This document shows positions 51,331 through 60,483 of a DNA stretch of 64,000 nucleotides, one piece after another; position 1 is the first letter of the stretch, and every line of letters begins with the position of its first letter. The position numbers were made by a program, and so were the translations under genes. The notes under the pieces were generated by a model. It saw only the letters and a list, made by a program, of their open reading frames with translations, was not told the DNA's origin and ran no database searches. The stretch is from Alistipes sp. Zagget8 (GTDB lineage Bacteria > Bacteroidota > Bacteroidia > Bacteroidales > Rikenellaceae). The stretch spans positions 62,001 through 126,000 of the forward strand of contig MSHJ01000003.1 of NCBI GenBank assembly GCA_001941065.1. Reading direction: 5' to 3'.

Positions 51331-52187
51331 GGTTGCATCGTTTTCATGCAGTAGAGCATCGACTCCCGCCAGTGGGGTATCTCGATGCCGAACGTCGTTT
51401 TGAACTTGCTTTTGTCGAGTACCGAATAGGCCGGACGGGGGGCCTTGGCGGGGTACTCGGCCGTGTGGCACGGTGTGATGCGGCATTTATCGTGCCCGGC
51501 GGCCGCTGCAATCTCCACGGCGAAATCGTACCACGACGCGACGCCTTCGTCCGAGAAATGGTAAAGCCCCTCGTTGCCGCGCAGCTGACCGCCCTCGATC
51601 ACCGAGAATATCCCTAGTGCGAGGTCTCCGGCGTAGGTCGGGGTTCCGATCTGGTCGAAGACCACGTTCAGCGACTCCCGCTCGGCCGTCAGCCGCAGCA
51701 TTGTTTTCAGGAAATTGTTCCCGAACGCCGAATAGAGCCATGCCGTGCGCAGGATCAGGTAACTGCATCCCGACGCTTCGACGGCGCGTTCCCCGGCGAG
51801 CTTCGTGCGCCCGTAGACGCCCAGCGGCGCGGTCGGAGCCTGCTCGGTGTAGGGTGTGTGGGCTGTTCCGTCGAAAACGTAATCGGTCGAAATATGAATC
51901 AGCGTGGCTCCCGTGGCCGCTGCTGCCGCCGCGAGGTTCGCGGGGGCGAGACGGTTCAGGAGGTCGGCGGTCGCTTCGTCCTCTTCGGCACGCTCCACGT
52001 TGGTGTAGGCCGCGCAGTTGACGATCACTTCGGCGCGGGTCTGCTCCGCGGCCTGGCGAACGGCCCCGGCGTCGGTGACGTCGAGTTCCGCAACGTCGGT
52101 GAAGATGTAATTGTTGGGCGATACGGCGCCCAGACGCTGCATTTCATGTCCCAACTGTCCGTTGGCGCCCGTTACTAATATATTCAT
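51327..52187 (-). CDS. rfbD: dTDP-4-dehydrorhamnose reductase
   Basis: The 286-residue product has VTGANGQLGHEMQRLG at the N-terminus, ISTDYVFDG, and the catalytic-type YGRTKLAGE (Tyr, Lys). It reduces dTDP-4-keto-L-rhamnose with NAD(P)H to dTDP-L-rhamnose, the last step. It overlaps rfbC and rfbB by 4 bp at either end, so translation of the set is coupled. Confidence 0.96.
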   Translation of the reverse strand: MNILVTGANGQLGHEMQRLGAVSPNNYIFTDVAELDVTDAGAVRQAAEQTRAEVIVNCAAYTNVERAEEDEATADLLNRLAPANLAAAAAATGATLIHISTDYVFDGTAHTPYTEQAPTAPLGVYGRTKLAGERAVEASGCSYLILRTAWLYSAFGNNFLKTMLRLTAERESLNVVFDQIGTPTYAGDLALGIFSVIEGGQLRGNEGLYHFSDEGVASWYDFAVEIAAAAGHDKCRITPCHTAEYPAKAPRPAYSVLDKSKFKTTFGIEIPHWRESMLYCMKTMQP

Positions 52188-52747
52188 GGTTTACGGTATT
52201 CGAATAATTCCCCGGCTTCGGCCAGCGCCGGACGGCGGCGGTCCTTCTCCGAGAGCACGATGGCGTCAGCCGGAAGCCGCCAGTCGATGGCGAGTGCGGG
52301 ATCGTCCCACGCGATGCCTCCTTCGCTCTGCGGGGCGTAATAGTTGTCACATTTGTACTGGAACACGGCTTCGTCGCTCAGCACGGCGAATCCGTGTGCG
52401 AATCCGCGGGGAATGAACAACTGGCGGTGGTTTTCGCCTGAGAGCTCCGCCGCGACGTGACGCCCGAAGGTGGGCGATCCGCGGCGGATGTCCACCGCCA
52501 CGTCGAGCACCCGCCCCGAAACCACGCGCACCAGCTTGGCCTGTGCGGCCTCCCCGTGCTGGAAATGAAGCCCCCGGACCACACCGTAGCGGGATTTCGA
52601 TTCGTTGTCCTGCACGAAATCCACCGCGCCTGCGGTCTCCTCGAAGCGCTTGCGGGAGAAACTCTCGAAAAAGTAGCCCCGGGTGTCCCCGAACACCTCG
52701 GGCTCGAGGATCAGGACCCCTTCGATGTCGGTTCTGTATATTTTCAT
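52184..52747 (-). CDS. rfbC: dTDP-4-dehydrorhamnose 3,5-epimerase
   Basis: The 187-residue cupin enzyme has [40 protein letters not shown] (catalytic His in RGLHFQ), [11 protein letters not shown] and [10 protein letters not shown]. It epimerises C3 and C5 of the keto-sugar. I chose the ATG at 52747, which overlaps the rfbA stop (ATGA); the longer frame to 53662 is the antiparallel shadow over rfbA. Confidence 0.96.
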   Translation of the reverse strand: MKIYRTDIEGVLILEPEVFGDTRGYFFESFSRKRFEETAGAVDFVQDNESKSRYGVVRGLHFQHGEAAQAKLVRVVSGRVLDVAVDIRRGSPTFGRHVAAELSGENHRQLFIPRGFAHGFAVLSDEAVFQYKCDNYYAPQSEGGIAWDDPALAIDWRLPADAIVLSEKDRRRPALAEAGELFEYRKP

Positions 52748-53625
52748 TTGTGTTCGTCGATGAGTTTGAGCAGATACTGCCCGTACTGGTTTTTGAGCAT
52801 TGGCCTGGCCAGTTTGCGGACCTTGTCGGCCGTGATCCAGCCGTTGCGGTAGGCGATGCCCTCGAGGCAGGCGATCTTGAGTCCCTGCCGCTTCTCGATA
52901 ACCTCCACGAAGATCGAGGCTTCGGCCAGCGAGTCGTGCGTGCCCGTGTCGAGCCACGCAAAACCCCGCTGCAAGGTCTGCACCTTCAGTTCCCCGTCGC
53001 CGAGGAATGCTTGGTTCACCGAGGTGATTTCCAATTCGCCCCGTGCCGAAGGTTTTATCGCCTTGGCCACCCGGACCACTTTGTTGGGGTAGAAATAGAG
53101 CCCCACGACCGCGTAGTTGGATTTCGGATGCGCGGGCTTTTCCTCGATCGAGAGGCAGTTGCCCGCCGCGTCGAACTCCGCGACGCCGTACCGCTCGGGG
53201 TCTTCGACGCGGTAGCCGAAGATGGTGGCTTTGGCCTGCTCCTCGGCGTTCCGCACCGCTTCGCGGAGCATTCCCGTGAATCCCGATCCGTGGAAGATGT
53301 TGTCGCCCAGTACCAGGCACACCGAGTCGTCGCCGATGAACTCCTCGCCGATTAGGAATGCCTGCGCCAGTCCGTCGGGCGAAGGCTGTTCGGCATAGGA
53401 GAACCGCATGCCGTAGTCCGATCCGTCGCCCAGCAGGCGGCGGAACGCCGGCAGGTCGGCCGGTGTCGAGATGATGAGTATGTCGCGGATGCCGGCGAGC
53501 ATCAGCGCCGACAGCGGGTAATAGACCATCGGTTTGTCGTAGATCGGGAGCAGCTGTTTGCTGACCCCCTTGGTTATCGGATAGAGGCGCGTTCCCGAGC
53601 CTCCCGCCAAGACAATGCCTTTCAT
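52744..53625 (-). CDS. rfbA: Glucose-1-phosphate thymidylyltransferase
   Basis: The 293-residue nucleotidyltransferase starts [20 protein letters not shown], the nucleotide-binding signature, followed by [20 protein letters not shown]. It joins dTTP and glucose-1-phosphate to dTDP-glucose. First gene of the rfbACDB operon. A weak -7-like box TACCTTCG lies at 53679-53686 on the minus strand. Rhamnose made here would serve surface polysaccharide or glycoprotein. Confidence 0.97.
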   Translation of the reverse strand: MKGIVLAGGSGTRLYPITKGVSKQLLPIYDKPMVYYPLSALMLAGIRDILIISTPADLPAFRRLLGDGSDYGMRFSYAEQPSPDGLAQAFLIGEEFIGDDSVCLVLGDNIFHGSGFTGMLREAVRNAEEQAKATIFGYRVEDPERYGVAEFDAAGNCLSIEEKPAHPKSNYAVVGLYFYPNKVVRVAKAIKPSARGELEITSVNQAFLGDGELKVQTLQRGFAWLDTGTHDSLAEASIFVEVIEKRQGLKIACLEGIAYRNGWITADKVRKLARPMLKNQYGQYLLKLIDEHK

Positions 53626-53764
53626 ATCGTTGCGTGTTGATCCCTCCCTGCGGCTTCTGCACGGGGGAATTTCAGTCGAAGGTACGGCTTTTTTGCGAAT
53701 TTCCGGTATCCCGGGACTGATTTTTTGTAAAGTATCGCTATCTTTACCAACAATTTTTGGGATT

Positions 53765-54856
53765 ATGAAGGATACGGCGACGGACGGATTGTTCGCCCTG
53801 CTGCGGGCGGCGCTGCACGGGAAGATGGAGGATACTGCGCTTTTTGCGCAGGGTGACGAGGCGTGGTGGCGCGAGATTTACAGCCGTTCGTCGGCGCAGG
53901 GGGTGCTGGCAGTGGCCTGGGACGGACTGCAGATGCTGCCCGGGGAGTTGTGCCCGCCGCGTCAGCTGCTGCTGGAGTGGGCTTTCAACGTCGAGCAGAT
54001 CGAGAAACGCTATCGCCGTCACGAAGCGGCCGTCACCCGTCTCGCGGCCTTCTACCACAAACACGGCATCCCGATGATGCTCCTCAAAGGCTACGGGCTG
54101 AGCCTTTCCTATCCCGTTCCGTCGCACCGCCCGTTCGGGGACATCGACATCTGGCTCTACGGGCGTCAGCCCGAGGCCGACCGGATTGTGACCCGCGAGC
54201 TGGGCCTGCAGGTCGACGAGGACAAGGAGCACCACACGACCTTCCTTTTCGACGGCATTATGGTCGAGAACCATTACGACATCGTCAACAACGAGACCCA
54301 TAGTTCCAACCGCCGGATCGAACAGCCGCTCAAGCGCTTCGCGGCGCAGCCCGGAGAGTCCGTCGAGCTGGGCGGCGTGGCGGTCGGCCTGCCTTCGGTG
54401 CCTTTCAACGCGCTGTTCCTGCTGCGCCATGCCGCCGTGCATTTCGCCGCCATCAATATCGGACTGCGCCACGTGCTCGACTGGTATGTCTTTGTCGAAC
54501 GCAATGTAGGCCGGATCGACTGGGAGGAACTCTGTGCGCTGGCCCGCGAGGCGAATATGGACCGGTTTCTGGAGTGCCTGAACGCCATCTGCGCCGAAGA
54601 TTTGGGGCTCGATGCCTCGCTGCTGCCGCCGTCCGCCTGCGACCCGAAGCTGAAAGAACGGGTGCTGAACGAAATTCTGTCGCCCGAATTTTCGGACGCC
54701 AAGCCGAACGGACTGCTGCCGAATATGTGGTTCAAGACCCGCCGCTGGTGGGCCAACCGCTGGAAGCACCGGATCGTCTACGACGAGAGTCTTGCCGGGG
54801 CCTTTGTGAACTCGGTCCGGGCGCACCTCAAACGTCCGAAATCCATCTCCGCATAA
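53765..54856 (+). CDS. Nucleotidyltransferase family protein (NTP_transf_5)
   Basis: The 363-residue protein fits the NTP_transf_5 group often found near Bacteroidetes polysaccharide genes. Key residues: [14 protein letters not shown] and the metal-binding [10 protein letters not shown] (Asp-x-Asp), then [13 protein letters not shown]. Product and substrate are unknown; a role in cell-surface polysaccharide modification is inferred from the position beside rfbACDB. I chose the ATG at 53765, about 20 bp after a TATCTTTA box; the frame from 53615 overlaps rfbA. Ends in a shared hairpin with the ABC-F gene. Confidence 0.8.
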   Translation: MKDTATDGLFALLRAALHGKMEDTALFAQGDEAWWREIYSRSSAQGVLAVAWDGLQMLPGELCPPRQLLLEWAFNVEQIEKRYRRHEAAVTRLAAFYHKHGIPMMLLKGYGLSLSYPVPSHRPFGDIDIWLYGRQPEADRIVTRELGLQVDEDKEHHTTFLFDGIMVENHYDIVNNETHSSNRRIEQPLKRFAAQPGESVELGGVAVGLPSVPFNALFLLRHAAVHFAAINIGLRHVLDWYVFVERNVGRIDWEELCALAREANMDRFLECLNAICAEDLGLDASLLPPSACDPKLKERVLNEILSPEFSDAKPNGLLPNMWFKTRRWWANRWKHRIVYDESLAGAFVNSVRAHLKRPKSISA

Positions 54857-54860
54857 AACG

Positions 54861-54890
54861 ACGGGACCGGCTGATGCCGGTCCCGTTCCG
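54861..54890. terminator. Bidirectional terminator between NTP_transf_5 and ABC-F genes
   Basis: A perfect 11-bp stem ACGGGACCGGC / GCCGGTCCCGT (54861-54871, 54876-54886) around TGAT. Confidence 0.8.
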
Positions 54891-54891
54891 T

Positions 54892-56475
54892 TTACAGTTC
54901 GATGACTTTCGTGATGCCGACGGCGTCGGCGAAATGTCCGTCGTGGGAGATCAGCAGCAGCGTGCCCCGATAGCTGCGGATCGTGTCGGTCAGGATGCCG
55001 AGGCTCTGCAGGTCGGGGTTGTTCGTCGGCTCGTCGAGGATGAAGAGGTCCGGCACGTGGTTTTCGATCATCAGGCAGCAGAGGCTCAGGCGCATCCGCT
55101 CGCCGCCGCTGAGCGTGTCGCACGCCTTGTCCCACGTCTCGGCCGGGAACAACGCCCGGTGGAGCCGCATTTTCAGTTCGTGGTCTTCGAGGTGGTTGCG
55201 GTTGCAGGTTTGCGCGGTCTCCAGCACGGTCGCCGGGGTCCCGATGCGGCTGTATTCCTGGTCGAGGCAGACGTGTGAAAAATCGCTCCGTCTAATTTCG
55301 CCCTCTGTGGGCTGTAACTCCCCGGTCAGCAGCCGCACGAGGGTGGTTTTCCCCGTTCCGTTGCCGCCCCGCAGGCGGATGCGCTCCCCGCTGCGGATCG
55401 CTGCGTCGAGGGGTTCGCTCCAGAGCGGCGTGCCTCCGGGGTAGGCGAAATTGACACCCCGAGCCTCCGCCAGCAATTTGCCGTCGTGGAGCTGCGCATC
55501 GTCGAAATCGATTCGCAGCAGGCATTCGCGTGGCTGCATGGCACGCAGCACGGCTATCTTTTCGCGGTCGCGGTCGATGACTCCGGTGTGCTGGTCCCGG
55601 AGCCGCGAGGCCGTCCGCTCGCCGCTGTCCTTCAAGCCTTTGCGCAGGATACGCGGTGACTGGTCCTTCTTTTTCTCACCCTGCGCCGCACGTTTCTCCT
55701 GCCGTTCGCGAACCTCCTGCGCCTTCCGGCGGGCCTGTTTCAGGGCGCTCTGCGCGGCGTCGATATGCTGTTCGAGGGCCTGCTGTTCGATCTGTTTCTG
55801 CTCCCGGTAGAAATCGTAATTCCCGCCGTAGCGTTTCAGTCCCAGCGGTGAGAGTTCGTAGGTCGTTTCCAACAGGTTCAAAAGCGTGATGTCGTGGCTC
55901 ACGACCACCACGGTGGCCCGGGTGTCGCGGACGAAGGCGTAGAGCTGCCGCCGTCCCGTTTCGTCGAGGTGGTTGGTCGGCTCGTCCAGCAGCACGATTT
56001 CCGGTTTGCAGAGCGTCGCTCCCGCCAGCAGGAGCCGGGTCTTCTCGCCGCCGCTCAGGGCGCCGGCTGCGGTGTCCGGCCTGACGTGGTACAGTCCCCA
56101 GCCGTCGAGCGCCGCGCGGCATTTCGCTTCGACCTCCCAGTCGTCGCCCAGCGTGTCGTAATGGGCCGGGTCGGTGCTTCCGGCGCAGATGGCACGCAGG
56201 GCCGCGCGTTTTTCGGCGATGCCCAGCGCCTCGGCGACGCTCAGCCCCGCCAGACAGGGCTGCTGGGGAACATAACAGGGACGTGCGGCGCAGGCGACGC
56301 TGCCCGATGTGGGGGTGAGTTCGCCCGCCAGCAGTTTCAGGAGCGTGGATTTTCCCGCTCCGTTGCTGCCGACGACGGCTGCTTTTCCGCCCGGCGGCAC
56401 GGAAAGGTCTATCGCTTCGAACAGCGACTGCCGGTTGGTATAGTGATAGGAGAGATCACTGACGATGATATGCAT
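54892..56475 (-). CDS. ABC-F family ATPase (ribosome-associated, possible antibiotic protection)
   Basis: The 527-residue protein has two ABC domains and no membrane segments. First domain: GSNGAGKSTLLKLL, LSGGEKTRLLLAG, LLDEPTNHLD. Second: GGNGTGKTTLVRLL, LSGGERMRLSLCC and the variant ILDEPTNNPDL. A charged interdomain linker (about 240-320) rich in Lys, Arg, Glu would reach into the ribosome. ABC-F proteins adjust translation or shield the ribosome from drugs such as lincosamides and pleuromutilins. A translated attenuator-like leader upstream (MRIQQ) favours the protection type, but no resistance can be claimed. Start: ATG 56475. Confidence 0.9.
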   Translation of the reverse strand: MHIIVSDLSYHYTNRQSLFEAIDLSVPPGGKAAVVGSNGAGKSTLLKLLAGELTPTSGSVACAARPCYVPQQPCLAGLSVAEALGIAEKRAALRAICAGSTDPAHYDTLGDDWEVEAKCRAALDGWGLYHVRPDTAAGALSGGEKTRLLLAGATLCKPEIVLLDEPTNHLDETGRRQLYAFVRDTRATVVVVSHDITLLNLLETTYELSPLGLKRYGGNYDFYREQKQIEQQALEQHIDAAQSALKQARRKAQEVRERQEKRAAQGEKKKDQSPRILRKGLKDSGERTASRLRDQHTGVIDRDREKIAVLRAMQPRECLLRIDFDDAQLHDGKLLAEARGVNFAYPGGTPLWSEPLDAAIRSGERIRLRGGNGTGKTTLVRLLTGELQPTEGEIRRSDFSHVCLDQEYSRIGTPATVLETAQTCNRNHLEDHELKMRLHRALFPAETWDKACDTLSGGERMRLSLCCLMIENHVPDLFILDEPTNNPDLQSLGILTDTIRSYRGTLLLISHDGHFADAVGITKVIEL

Positions 56476-56482
56476 ATATACA

Positions 56483-56605
56483 CAATAAATGGGGGTCTTG
56501 CGTGAAGACCGGTTAAACCGATGTTTCGTTCCGAGCGGATACGGTGTCGGTTTGACTGAACCCGACCCGTTTATTGTTGTATTCTCATCGCAGTGATTAT
56601 TGGTG
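56483..56605 (-). promoter_or_regulatory. Attenuator-like leader of the ABC-F gene
   Basis: A short ORF ATG AGA ATA CAA CAA TAA (MRIQQ; plus positions 56571-56588) starts about 16 nt after the predicted transcript start. Its last codons fall in CAATAAACGGG (56566-56576), which can pair with CCCATTTATTG (56483-56493) next to the ABC-F start. A hairpin GGTCTT/AAGACC (56494-56510) lies between. A stalled ribosome on the leader would open the start region. Confidence 0.5.
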
Positions 56606-56655
56606 ATGGCGCAAAGATACGGATAATTTCGGGATTTCCGCATCTTTGCGCCATC
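56605..56655. promoter_or_regulatory. 19-bp inverted repeat containing the ABC-F promoter
   Basis: The arms are 56605-56623 and 56637-56655, with one mismatch and a 13-bp loop; the outer 14 bp (GATGGCGCAAAGAT / ATCTTTGCGCCATC) are perfect. The minus-strand -7 box TATCTTTG for the ABC-F gene (56612-56619) is inside the left arm. It follows the copA stop and may also end copA transcription. Confidence 0.55.
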
Positions 56656-56674
56656 GTTTGTTTCCGAAAGTGCC

Positions 56675-56881
56675 TTACAGGGCTTTCAATCGGTAGTCGC
56701 CGGTTTCGGCGACGGCCCGCTGCAGCTCCTCGTCGGAGTACGTGCGGCCCGTGAACCGGACCTCGGCCGCCGGCGGGTCGAGCGTCACCGACGCCGAGAC
56801 GCCTTCCAGAGCGTTGAGTGCTTTTTCTACGTGCATGCGGCAATGGTTGCACATCATGCCTTCCACTTGATACTTTTTCAT
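56675..56881 (-). other. CopZ-like domain with possible internal start
   Basis: The 68-residue domain MKKYQVEGMMCNHCRMHVEK... has the size and CxxC of free copper chaperones. An internal ATG at 56881 preceded by A-rich sequence could allow separate translation as well as the fused form. Confidence 0.5.
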
Positions 56882-59125
56882 AATCCGTTGTTGTTTTATG
56901 GTTTTCTTTTGCTGTAATTTCACACGTTTCAGCCGCAGGCTGTTGCCCACGACGCTGACGCTGCTCATCGCCATCACCGCCCCCGCGATCATCGGGTCGA
57001 GCTGAACCCCGAACAGCGGGTAGAGCACGCCGGCCGCCACGGGCACGCCGATCAGGTTGTAGATGAACGCCCAGAAAAGATTCTGGCGAATGGTGCGCAC
57101 CGTGAGCCGCGACAGGCGGATGGCTTCGGCGATCTTCGTGAGGTCCGACGAGATGATCGTCACCGGGGCCGCCTCCATGGCGATGTCGCTGCCGCGTCCC
57201 ATGGCAATCCCGAGGTCGGCCCGTGCCAGCGCCGCGCTGTCGTTGATGCCGTCGCCCGCCATGGCCACCGTGTGGCCTTCGGACTGGAGCGTGCGGATAA
57301 ATTCGGCCTTTTGGTGGGGGAGCACCCCCGCGCGGTAATGGTCGATGCCCGCCTTGCGGGCCACCTCGCGGGCTGCCGCCTCGCCGTCGCCCGTCAGCAT
57401 CCAGACCGCGATGCCCTGTTCGCGCAGCTCCCGGACAGCCTCCGCCGAATGTTCCTTCAAAGAGTCGGTGATCCCCGCCACGGCCAGCGTCCGCTCCGCG
57501 TCGGCGAACCAGATTACGGTCTTGGCCTCCCCGGCCATGCGCTCCGCCGCCGTGCGGAGCTCTTCGCCGGTGGCAATGCCGTGTTCTTGCATCAGGGCTT
57601 CGTTTCCGGCATAGTAGGTCCGGCCGCCGACCGCGCCGCTCACGCCCCGTCCGGTGATGCTTTCGAATCCCTCGACCGTCACCGGGACGCCCCCTTCGAG
57701 ATGCGCGGCGACGGCTCCGGCCAGCGGATGTTCCGACAGTTTTTCGAGACTGTAAAGAACGGCCCGGTGCGTGTCGTCGCCCCCGGCCCACACGAGGTCC
57801 GTCACCTCGGGATGCCCTTCGGTCAGCGTTCCGGTCTTGTCCAGCACCACGACATCGACCTTGACGGCCGTTTCGAGGCTCTCGGCATCCTTGATCAGGA
57901 TGCCGTTCTCGGCCCCCTTGCCGATCCCTGCCATGATGGCCGTGGGCGTCGCCAGCCCCAGGGCGCAGGGGCAGGCGATGATAAGCACCGTGACCAGCGC
58001 CAGCAACCCGTGCGAGAATCCGTTCTCCGGGTCCAGCAGCATCCACGCCGCGAAGGCGAGGAGTGCGATGCCGATAATCACGGGCACGAAGATGCCCGCG
58101 ATGCGGTCCACGAGTTTCTGCACCGGGGCTTTGCTGCCCTGCGCCTCCTGCACCAGGCGGATGATCTGTGCGAGCAGGGTTTCTCCGCCGACCTTTGCGG
58201 CCGTGAAGCGGAAACTTCCCCGCTGGTTGACGGTCCCGGCAAACACCTCGTCGCCGGGGCTTTTCGCCGCCGGGACGGGCTCGCCCGTGAGCATGCTCTC
58301 GTCCACATACGAACCGCCTTCAGCCACCGTTCCGTCCACGGCAATCCGTTCGCCGGGGCGTGCCAGCAGCAGGTCGCCGGGCTGTACCTCGCCGACCGGG
58401 ATTTCCTGCTGCCGCCCGTCCGCTCCGATGCGGACGACAGTCGCGGGCTGAAGCCCCATCAATTTGCGGATGGCCTCCGAGGTATTGTCCCGGGCGCGGG
58501 CTTCGAGCAGGCGTCCCAGCAGGATGAAGGCGATGATGACGCTCGCCGCTTCGAAATAGACGTGAGGATGAATGCCCCGGGCCTCCCAGAATCCGGGAAA
58601 GAGCATGTTCGCCACGCTGAACAGATAGGCGACTCCGGTGCTTCCGGCCACGAGCGTGTCCATGTTGGCCGCGCCGTGTCGGAGCTGCCGCCAGGCGTTG
58701 ACGAAGAAATCGCGCCCCAGCACGAATACCACCGGCGTGGACAGCAGCCACATGAATTCGTTGGCATAGGGCATCTCCATCCAGAACATCCCCACGACGA
58801 CCACCGGCACCGACAGGGCGATGGCCCACACCGTGCGTCGTTTCAGCGTGCGGTAACGTTCACCTGCGGCCTTTTCGGCCTCCCGTGCGGCATCCCCGGC
58901 CCCGACGATCAGGTCGTAACCCGCCTGCCGCACGGCTTCCCGCAGGGCGGCGGGGGAGCACTGCGCGGGGTCGTACTCCACCAGGGCGGTCGCCGCAGCG
59001 AAATTCACCGCGGCGCGGCTCACACCCGGAACGTTGTTCAGGACTTTGTCCACTTTCGCCGCACACGCCGCACAACTCATGTCGGCGATGGGAAAGGTCT
59101 GTTTCGTGATCTGATTTTTTGCCAT
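56675..59125 (-). CDS. copA: Copper-type P1B ATPase (CopA) fused to a C-terminal CopZ-like domain
   Basis: The 816-residue ATPase has an N-terminal heavy-metal domain (DMSCAACAAKV, CxxC), the P-type core with ACPCALG (metal path), DKTGTLTEG (phosphorylated Asp), SEHPLAG (His-Pro), and GDGINDSAAL. It exports Cu(I) using ATP. The last 68 residues form a second complete HMA domain (GMMCNHCRMHV) that starts at an internal ATG (56881) of its own. The linker VKLQQKKTIKQQRI looks like translated intergenic DNA, so copA and copZ are fused by loss of a stop. I chose the ATG at 59125, just after a TACCTTTG box. Confidence 0.92.
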   Translation of the reverse strand: MAKNQITKQTFPIADMSCAACAAKVDKVLNNVPGVSRAAVNFAAATALVEYDPAQCSPAALREAVRQAGYDLIVGAGDAAREAEKAAGERYRTLKRRTVWAIALSVPVVVVGMFWMEMPYANEFMWLLSTPVVFVLGRDFFVNAWRQLRHGAANMDTLVAGSTGVAYLFSVANMLFPGFWEARGIHPHVYFEAASVIIAFILLGRLLEARARDNTSEAIRKLMGLQPATVVRIGADGRQQEIPVGEVQPGDLLLARPGERIAVDGTVAEGGSYVDESMLTGEPVPAAKSPGDEVFAGTVNQRGSFRFTAAKVGGETLLAQIIRLVQEAQGSKAPVQKLVDRIAGIFVPVIIGIALLAFAAWMLLDPENGFSHGLLALVTVLIIACPCALGLATPTAIMAGIGKGAENGILIKDAESLETAVKVDVVVLDKTGTLTEGHPEVTDLVWAGGDDTHRAVLYSLEKLSEHPLAGAVAAHLEGGVPVTVEGFESITGRGVSGAVGGRTYYAGNEALMQEHGIATGEELRTAAERMAGEAKTVIWFADAERTLAVAGITDSLKEHSAEAVRELREQGIAVWMLTGDGEAAAREVARKAGIDHYRAGVLPHQKAEFIRTLQSEGHTVAMAGDGINDSAALARADLGIAMGRGSDIAMEAAPVTIISSDLTKIAEAIRLSRLTVRTIRQNLFWAFIYNLIGVPVAAGVLYPLFGVQLDPMIAGAVMAMSSVSVVGNSLRLKRVKLQQKKTIKQQRIMKKYQVEGMMCNHCRMHVEKALNALEGVSASVTLDPPAAEVRFTGRTYSDEELQRAVAETGDYRLKAL

Positions 59126-59149
59126 GTCGTTTCGCCTTTTGCTTCGTTG

Positions 59150-59157
59150 CAAAGGTA
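59150..59157 (-). promoter_or_regulatory. Promoter -7 box for copA
   Basis: TACCTTTG on the minus strand, 25 bp before the copA start. It lies in the 91-bp gap after the regulator gene. Confidence 0.5.
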
Positions 59158-59216
59158 ACGCCACGGGGCTGTGAAGCCGTTACAGAATTATGGAATAGAT
59201 TTACAAGATTCCGGGA

Positions 59217-59789
59217 TTACACCTTGTCGAGGGGTTTCCGATGCCCTTCGGCCTGCTCCCGGAAGCGGGTCGGGGTCATTCCCGTCAGGCTCTTGAACTG
59301 TGCGCTGAGGTGGGCGGCGCTCGAATAGTTCATCCGGTCGGCTATTTCGCCGATCGTCAGTTCGCCGTAAGCCAGCAGCTCCTTCACCCGTTCGATTTTC
59401 TGGGCGATGAAATACTTTTCGACGGTCGTTCCCGTCGTTTCGGAGAAGAGTTTGCTGATCTGGCTGTATTCGTGGTGTGTGGCTTCGGTCAGCCGGTCGG
59501 AGAGGTTCACCCGGAGATTCCCGTCGTCGCGGTGCACCAGCCGGATGATCTCGGCCTTCACCAGCTCGACGAGCTGCTGTTTCGGTTCGTCGAGGAGCTC
59601 GAATCCCAGCGCCTGCAGCCGTTCGCCGAGCCGCTTCCGCACTTCGCCCTCCACCGGGGTCGCCGTGCGCACCACGCCCAGCTCGACGGAGAGGGTCTCT
59701 ATCCCGAGCTCCGCGAACAACTCCCGCACGACCATCCGGCAGCGGTCGCACACCATGTTGCGGATATATATGGTTCCGGTCGTCTCCAT
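59217..59789 (-). CDS. AraC-type regulator with N-terminal HMA-like metal domain
   Basis: The 190-residue protein joins a short HMA-like domain (IYIRNMVCDRCRMVVRELF, CxxC at residues 14-17; about 1-70) to an AraC-family HTH pair (about 90-180: VEKYFIAQKIERVKELL, IGEIADRMNYSSAAHLSAQF). It probably senses copper or another soft metal by the CxxC and controls copA just downstream. It starts overlapping the nitroreductase stop (TGATG), so the two are co-translated. I chose the ATG at 59789; the upstream frame runs over the nitroreductase gene. Confidence 0.82.
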   Translation of the reverse strand: METTGTIYIRNMVCDRCRMVVRELFAELGIETLSVELGVVRTATPVEGEVRKRLGERLQALGFELLDEPKQQLVELVKAEIIRLVHRDDGNLRVNLSDRLTEATHHEYSQISKLFSETTGTTVEKYFIAQKIERVKELLAYGELTIGEIADRMNYSSAAHLSAQFKSLTGMTPTRFREQAEGHRKPLDKV

Positions 59790-60430
59790 CACTTGATCGT
59801 CAGCTCCTCCGGACGGACCTTGGGGACGTAGTGCGTGCCGTTCTCTCGGTAGTAATTGCGGTCGCCGTCCGCACCGATCGGCACCAGTTCTATTTTTTCG
59901 ATGCCCCGTCCGATGGCGAGGATCAGCAGCGGCTCCCATTCCAGCCCGAATTCCTGCCGGATGTGCTCTTTGTCGAAAGCCCCGATGCAGATGCCGTTCA
60001 GCCCGATCTCCGCGGCCTGCAGCAGCATGCTCTGGGCCGAAATGCCGAGGTCGATGTCCACGTAACGGTTCTCTTCGACCGTCGAGCAGACAATGATAAA
60101 GGCGTTGGGTTCGGTTCCCGGCAGGGGTAGGTGCAGGTGGGGCAGGGCGCCTCCGAGGCGGATGTGCGCCAATACTTTCTGCGCTTCGTCGGACAATACG
60201 GGCCGGAACCGCAGCACCTGCTGGTTGCGTGCCGAAGGGATTTTGGCGTTCACCTCGATGATGCGCCGGAGTTGATCCTCGCGTACGATGAAATTCGCGT
60301 CGTAACCGCGGTGGCTGCGGTTTTTCAGCAGCAGCCGGCCGAGCGTCGCCAGGGGCCTGCGGCCGCCCTGTCCGGCCGCAGGCCGATTCCGGTACTCCTC
60401 CATTTTCCGTTCCAGATAGTTGTCTGCCAT
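59789..60430 (-). CDS. Nitroreductase family protein
   Basis: The 213-residue FMN-dependent oxidoreductase-like protein has NRSHRGYDANFIVREDQLRR, IIEVNAKIPSARNQQVLRFR, then DIDLGISAQSMLLQAAEIGL, GLNGICIGAF and LILAIGRG, typical of the nitroreductase fold. It would reduce nitro compounds, quinones or flavins with NAD(P)H. It heads the operon with the metal-sensing AraC regulator, preceded by TATCTTTG at 60456-60463. Why it is paired with copper control is unknown; redox stress is a guess. Confidence 0.87.
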   Translation of the reverse strand: MADNYLERKMEEYRNRPAAGQGGRRPLATLGRLLLKNRSHRGYDANFIVREDQLRRIIEVNAKIPSARNQQVLRFRPVLSDEAQKVLAHIRLGGALPHLHLPLPGTEPNAFIIVCSTVEENRYVDIDLGISAQSMLLQAAEIGLNGICIGAFDKEHIRQEFGLEWEPLLILAIGRGIEKIELVPIGADGDRNYYRENGTHYVPKVRPEELTIK

Positions 60431-60455
60431 GTTTGTTCTGTTGGATGTATGTATG

Positions 60456-60463
60456 CAAAGATA
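60456..60463 (-). promoter_or_regulatory. Promoter -7 box for the nitroreductase/regulator operon
   Basis: TATCTTTG on the minus strand, 26 bp before the nitroreductase start. Confidence 0.5.
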
Positions 60464-60483
60464 GCGTAATATGGCTGTAAAGA

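Noticed and set aside
56571..58046. 491-codon minus-strand frame over copA
   Set aside because: Another-frame shadow of the copper ATPase; no motifs. Its last codons are, however, the MRIQQ leader ORF discussed for the ABC-F gene.
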